A stretch of DNA of 5,729 bases from Flammeovirgaceae bacterium (GTDB taxonomy: Bacteria > Bacteroidota > Bacteroidia > Cytophagales > Cyclobacteriaceae), in the NCBI GenBank assembly GCA_003229495.1, contig QIEB01000085.1, positions 1 to 5,729 on the forward strand, given 5' to 3'. A model generated the notes under the pieces. It had not been told where the DNA came from. It did not search any database and saw nothing but the letters and a program-made list of their open reading frames with translations. The first letter of the stretch is position 1, and every line of letters begins with the position of its first letter. The translations under genes and the position numbers were made by a program. Shown here piece after piece: positions 5,721 to 5,729 of the stretch.

Positions 5721-5729
5721 ATATTGAGT

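Noticed and set aside
1..5729. CRISPR array, transposase, phage or toxin-antitoxin genes
   Set aside because: Both strands were read for regularly spaced repeats, DDE or integrase motifs and paired small ORFs; none was found.

Overview
The window looks like chromosomal DNA of a Bacteroidota bacterium, most likely a free-living or marine Cytophagales-type lineage. This is an inference from three things: signal peptides that cleave just before a glutamine (VQA|QQ, QSQ|S, SPG|Q), a SusC-plug-like/CarboxypepD_reg-type domain in a small secreted protein, and start codons preceded by A-rich rather than strong Shine-Dalgarno sequence. No 16S rRNA gene or other taxonomic marker is present.

Layout. 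Left end (1-273): no intact gene, but the minus strand carries two out-of-register pieces that read like the start and the end of a SnoaL/DUF4440-type (NTF2-like) protein, so probably a decayed gene. 274-1962 (minus): a secreted 562-residue protein made of four copies of a roughly 136-residue module with no recognised function. 1996-2166 (minus): the first ~25 codons of a class III adenylate/guanylate cyclase, then divergence and a stop, so a truncated gene. 2167-2555: gene-poor spacer with an 11-bp inverted repeat. 2556-5134 (plus): a probable two-gene operon of a 191-residue secreted protein with a carboxypeptidase-regulatory-like domain and a 656-residue secreted protein that resembles an alpha/alpha-toroid plus beta-sandwich carbohydrate-active enzyme. 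5144-5354 (plus): what looks like the broken start of a third operon member, a lipoprotein whose start is one base out of frame. 5355-5636: intergenic, with a C/A-rich tract and a possible tRNA terminator. 5637-5720 (minus): tRNA-Leu(CAA).

The right half is best read as a small secreted-protein operon, perhaps for extracellular or periplasmic polysaccharide processing. The left half is a repeat-protein gene lodged between two decayed genes. Three apparent gene remnants within 5.7 kb suggest a region of high turnover beside a tRNA gene. No phage, transposase, CRISPR array or defence system is visible. The items most worth following up are the four-module secreted protein and the uncharacterised 656-residue putative enzyme with its small partner.
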